Origin: Patescibacteria group bacterium
GTDB taxonomy: Bacteria > Patescibacteriota > Minisyncoccia > Phycocordibacterales > JANLHH01
Assembly: GCA_024654605.1 (NCBI GenBank)
Contig: JANLHH010000022.1
Coordinates: 1-6,645, forward strand
DNA length: 6,645 nt
Reading direction: 5' to 3'
The notes under the pieces are model-generated. The model was not told where the DNA came from. It worked only from the letters and a program-made list of their open reading frames with translations, and searched no databases. Each line of letters opens with the position of its first letter. The first letter of the stretch is position 1. This document shows, one piece after another, positions 5,988 to 6,645 of the stretch. The translations under genes and the position numbers were made by a program.

Positions 5988-5993
5988 CCTCCT
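5988..5993 (-). promoter_or_regulatory. Shine-Dalgarno site deciding the Nudix start
   Basis: A perfect AGGAGG on the minus strand lies 7 nt before the ATG at 5980. It favours this start over the in-frame codon at 6046, which would lie upstream of the promoter-proximal leader. It also shows that this organism uses Shine-Dalgarno pairing for some genes. Confidence 0.85.
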
Positions 5994-6036
5994 CTGGAAA
6001 AGAAATGGTAGAAATTTTTGTACTGAAACTTTTTAC

Positions 6037-6065
6037 ACAATACCACTGTACTACAAAATTGTCAA
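6037..6065 (-). promoter_or_regulatory. Strong sigma70-like promoter for the Nudix gene
   Basis: On the minus strand a perfect TTGACA (6060-6065) is separated by 17 bp from TATTGT (6037-6042), which is preceded by TGG and so has an extended -10. The leader to the ATG at 5980 would be about 50 nt and contain the Shine-Dalgarno. It begins just after the T-tract of the preceding terminator. Confidence 0.75.
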
Positions 6066-6067
6066 GT

Positions 6068-6098
6068 AAAAAGAATAGCGCTCCGAGGGGAGCGCTAT
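6068..6098 (-). terminator. Intrinsic terminator after the small ORF
   Basis: ATAGCGCTCC and GGAGCGCTAT (6075-6084 and 6089-6098) form a perfect 10-bp stem with a 4-nt loop. On the minus strand TCTTTTT follows directly. It lies 20 nt after the stop of the small ORF, and the plus side has no T-run. This is the best terminator in the window. Confidence 0.92.
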
Positions 6099-6118
6099 GT
6101 AAAAAATAGATTCGTTAC

Positions 6119-6298
6119 TTAATTGCCTTTACGACCGTGCTCGCGTCTCTCGCCGTAGCGTGTCGGCGAAAGACGATCATCAATGTGCCCGGATGGGGAC
6201 TTGCTGCCAGCTTCTGCTTCCGTTGTCGGATTGGCCAATTCTTGTTTCATCTCAAGAACTGCCGCCGCGTTCAATGCATCGCTTCTCTCTTTGTTCAT
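6119..6298 (-). CDS. Small hypothetical protein, 59 aa
   Basis: I do not recognise this protein. From the ATG at 6298 it reads MNKERSDALNAAAVLEMKQE and continues into a polar stretch rich in Thr, Glu, Gly and Ser (about 21-40), ending in a basic segment RLSPTRYGERREHGRKGN. There is no cysteine, signal peptide or membrane segment; apart from a possible short N-terminal helix it looks disordered. The case that it is a real gene is contextual: GAGGTGA stands 3 nt before this ATG, a plausible -10 lies upstream, and a strong terminator follows the stop by 20 nt. The adjacent ATG at 6301 is an alternative but is too close to the Shine-Dalgarno. The basic end could bind nucleic acid, but that is a guess from composition only. 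It sits alone between rnhB and the Nudix gene. Confidence 0.65.
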   Translation of the reverse strand: MNKERSDALNAAAVLEMKQELANPTTEAEAGSKSPSGHIDDRLSPTRYGERREHGRKGN

Positions 6299-6301
6299 CA
6301 T

Positions 6302-6308
6302 TCACCTC
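6302..6308 (-). promoter_or_regulatory. Shine-Dalgarno site of the small ORF
   Basis: GAGGTGA on the minus strand lies directly before two adjacent ATG codons. The spacing suits the second ATG (6298) better than the first (6301), which touches the site. Confidence 0.65.
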
Positions 6309-6329
6309 TATGTGCTGTGGCGATTGAAA

Positions 6330-6360
6330 ATTGTATCTATTTTTTTGAAAACTAACTCAA
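6330..6360 (-). promoter_or_regulatory. Possible promoter of the small ORF
   Basis: On the minus strand TACAAT (6330-6335) matches the -10 consensus in 5 of 6 positions, and TTGAGT (6355-6360) could be the -35, but the 19-bp spacer is long. The leader would be about 25 nt and include the Shine-Dalgarno. The region is A+T-rich, so chance matches are likely. Confidence 0.35.
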
Positions 6361-6370
6361 AAGAACTATC

Positions 6371-6392
6371 GAAAACGCGCAAATGCGTCTTC
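6371..6392 (-). terminator. Possible weak terminator after rnhB
   Basis: On the minus strand GAAGACGC and GCGTTTTC can pair (8 bp with one G-U) around a 6-nt loop, 22 nt after the rnhB stop. The T-run is only four bases and lies inside the stem, so this is a weak candidate. Confidence 0.35.
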
Positions 6393-6414
6393 TTCAAATA
6401 GGATACATAATTTC

Positions 6415-6645
6415 TTACCTTAAGACAATCCCTTTGAGGAAACTCTTCCGATGTATGGGAGAGATGCCGTATTGTTTGATGCGCTTTATGTGTTCCTTCG
6501 TTCCATACCCTTTGTGTCGGGAAAAAAGATACTCCGGGTAGCGCTTCTCGTATCCAATCATCTTTTTGTCACGCAACACTTTCGCCGCAATGGATGCAAG
6601 CGCGATCAAAGGTTCTTTCTCGTCCCCTTTTATGATGGTCTTCTG
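6415..6645 (-). CDS. rnhB: Ribonuclease HII, C-terminal part (partial at window edge)
   Basis: RNase HII cuts the RNA strand of RNA-DNA hybrids and removes single ribonucleotides from DNA. The last 76 codons are present, and the frame stays open to the edge; the TTG at 6609 is internal. The fragment begins QKTIIKGDEKEPLIALAS, then SIAAKVLRD (18-26), where D26 corresponds to the fourth acidic active-site residue (E. coli D126). The family's YPEYLFSRHKGYGTKEH stretch follows, and the end is YGISPIHRKSF plus six residues. The first three catalytic residues would be outside the window. The gene's own end is normal, without truncation or an extra domain. The small ORF starts 116 nt after the stop codon, probably as a separate unit. 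Confidence 0.95.
   Translation of the reverse strand, partial: QKTIIKGDEKEPLIALASIAAKVLRDKKMIGYEKRYPEYLFSRHKGYGTKEHIKRIKQYGISPIHRKSFLKGIVLR

Noticed and set aside
5520..6011. Plus-strand ORF of 163 codons opposite the Nudix gene
   Set aside because: It is antisense to a gene with an intact Nudix box, promoter, Shine-Dalgarno and terminator; its own sequence has no recognisable domain.
5981..6046. Upstream extension of the Nudix gene to 6046
   Set aside because: The perfect AGGAGG before the ATG at 5980 and the promoter at 6037-6065 place these bases in the leader; the extra residues do not resemble the Nudix N-terminus.

Overview
The window looks like part of a Candidate Phyla Radiation (Patescibacteria) genome, most likely Parcubacteria-like. 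The reasons are the protein style (the bL32 start MSVRMRHTRGHTGNRRSHH, a short SMC, CPR-like NusB and RNase III), very tight packing, mostly absent Shine-Dalgarno sites on core genes, and an rpmF-rnc-smc cluster without the lipid genes found there in many Gram-positive bacteria. This is a judgement from sequence style; no database was searched. The standard genetic code fits every gene, since all stops used are TAA or TAG and no reading frame needs a reassigned TGA.

Layout. One plus-strand gene, the 3' part of rnr (RNase R), enters from the left edge and ends at 931, converging on the rest with only 10 bp between stops. Everything else is on the minus strand. Read in the direction of transcription from the right edge, it runs: the 3' end of rnhB (RNase HII); a small unknown ORF of about 59 aa; a Nudix hydrolase; rpmF (bL32 with a long charged tail); a NusB-Nudix fusion gene; rnc (RNase III); and a 746-aa SMC with no recognisable hinge. 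There is no tRNA, rRNA, CRISPR array or transposase, and no gene-free stretch above 300 bp.

How it works together. The theme is RNA handling (RNase R, RNase III, RNase HII, the antitermination factor NusB, a ribosomal protein) plus chromosome organisation (SMC). Several short intergenic gaps follow one pattern: an intrinsic terminator whose T-tract runs straight into, or overlaps, the -35 box of the next gene. rpmF and smc appear to be transcribed from just upstream of their ATG (leaderless or nearly so), whereas the Nudix and small-ORF genes have clear Shine-Dalgarno sequences.

The most unusual items are the NusB-Nudix fusion with an altered Nudix box, the hinge-less mini-SMC with a short unexplained apex segment, and a phased 7-nt repeat array forming a long hairpin directly against the rnc start codon, where it could be a substrate of RNase III itself.
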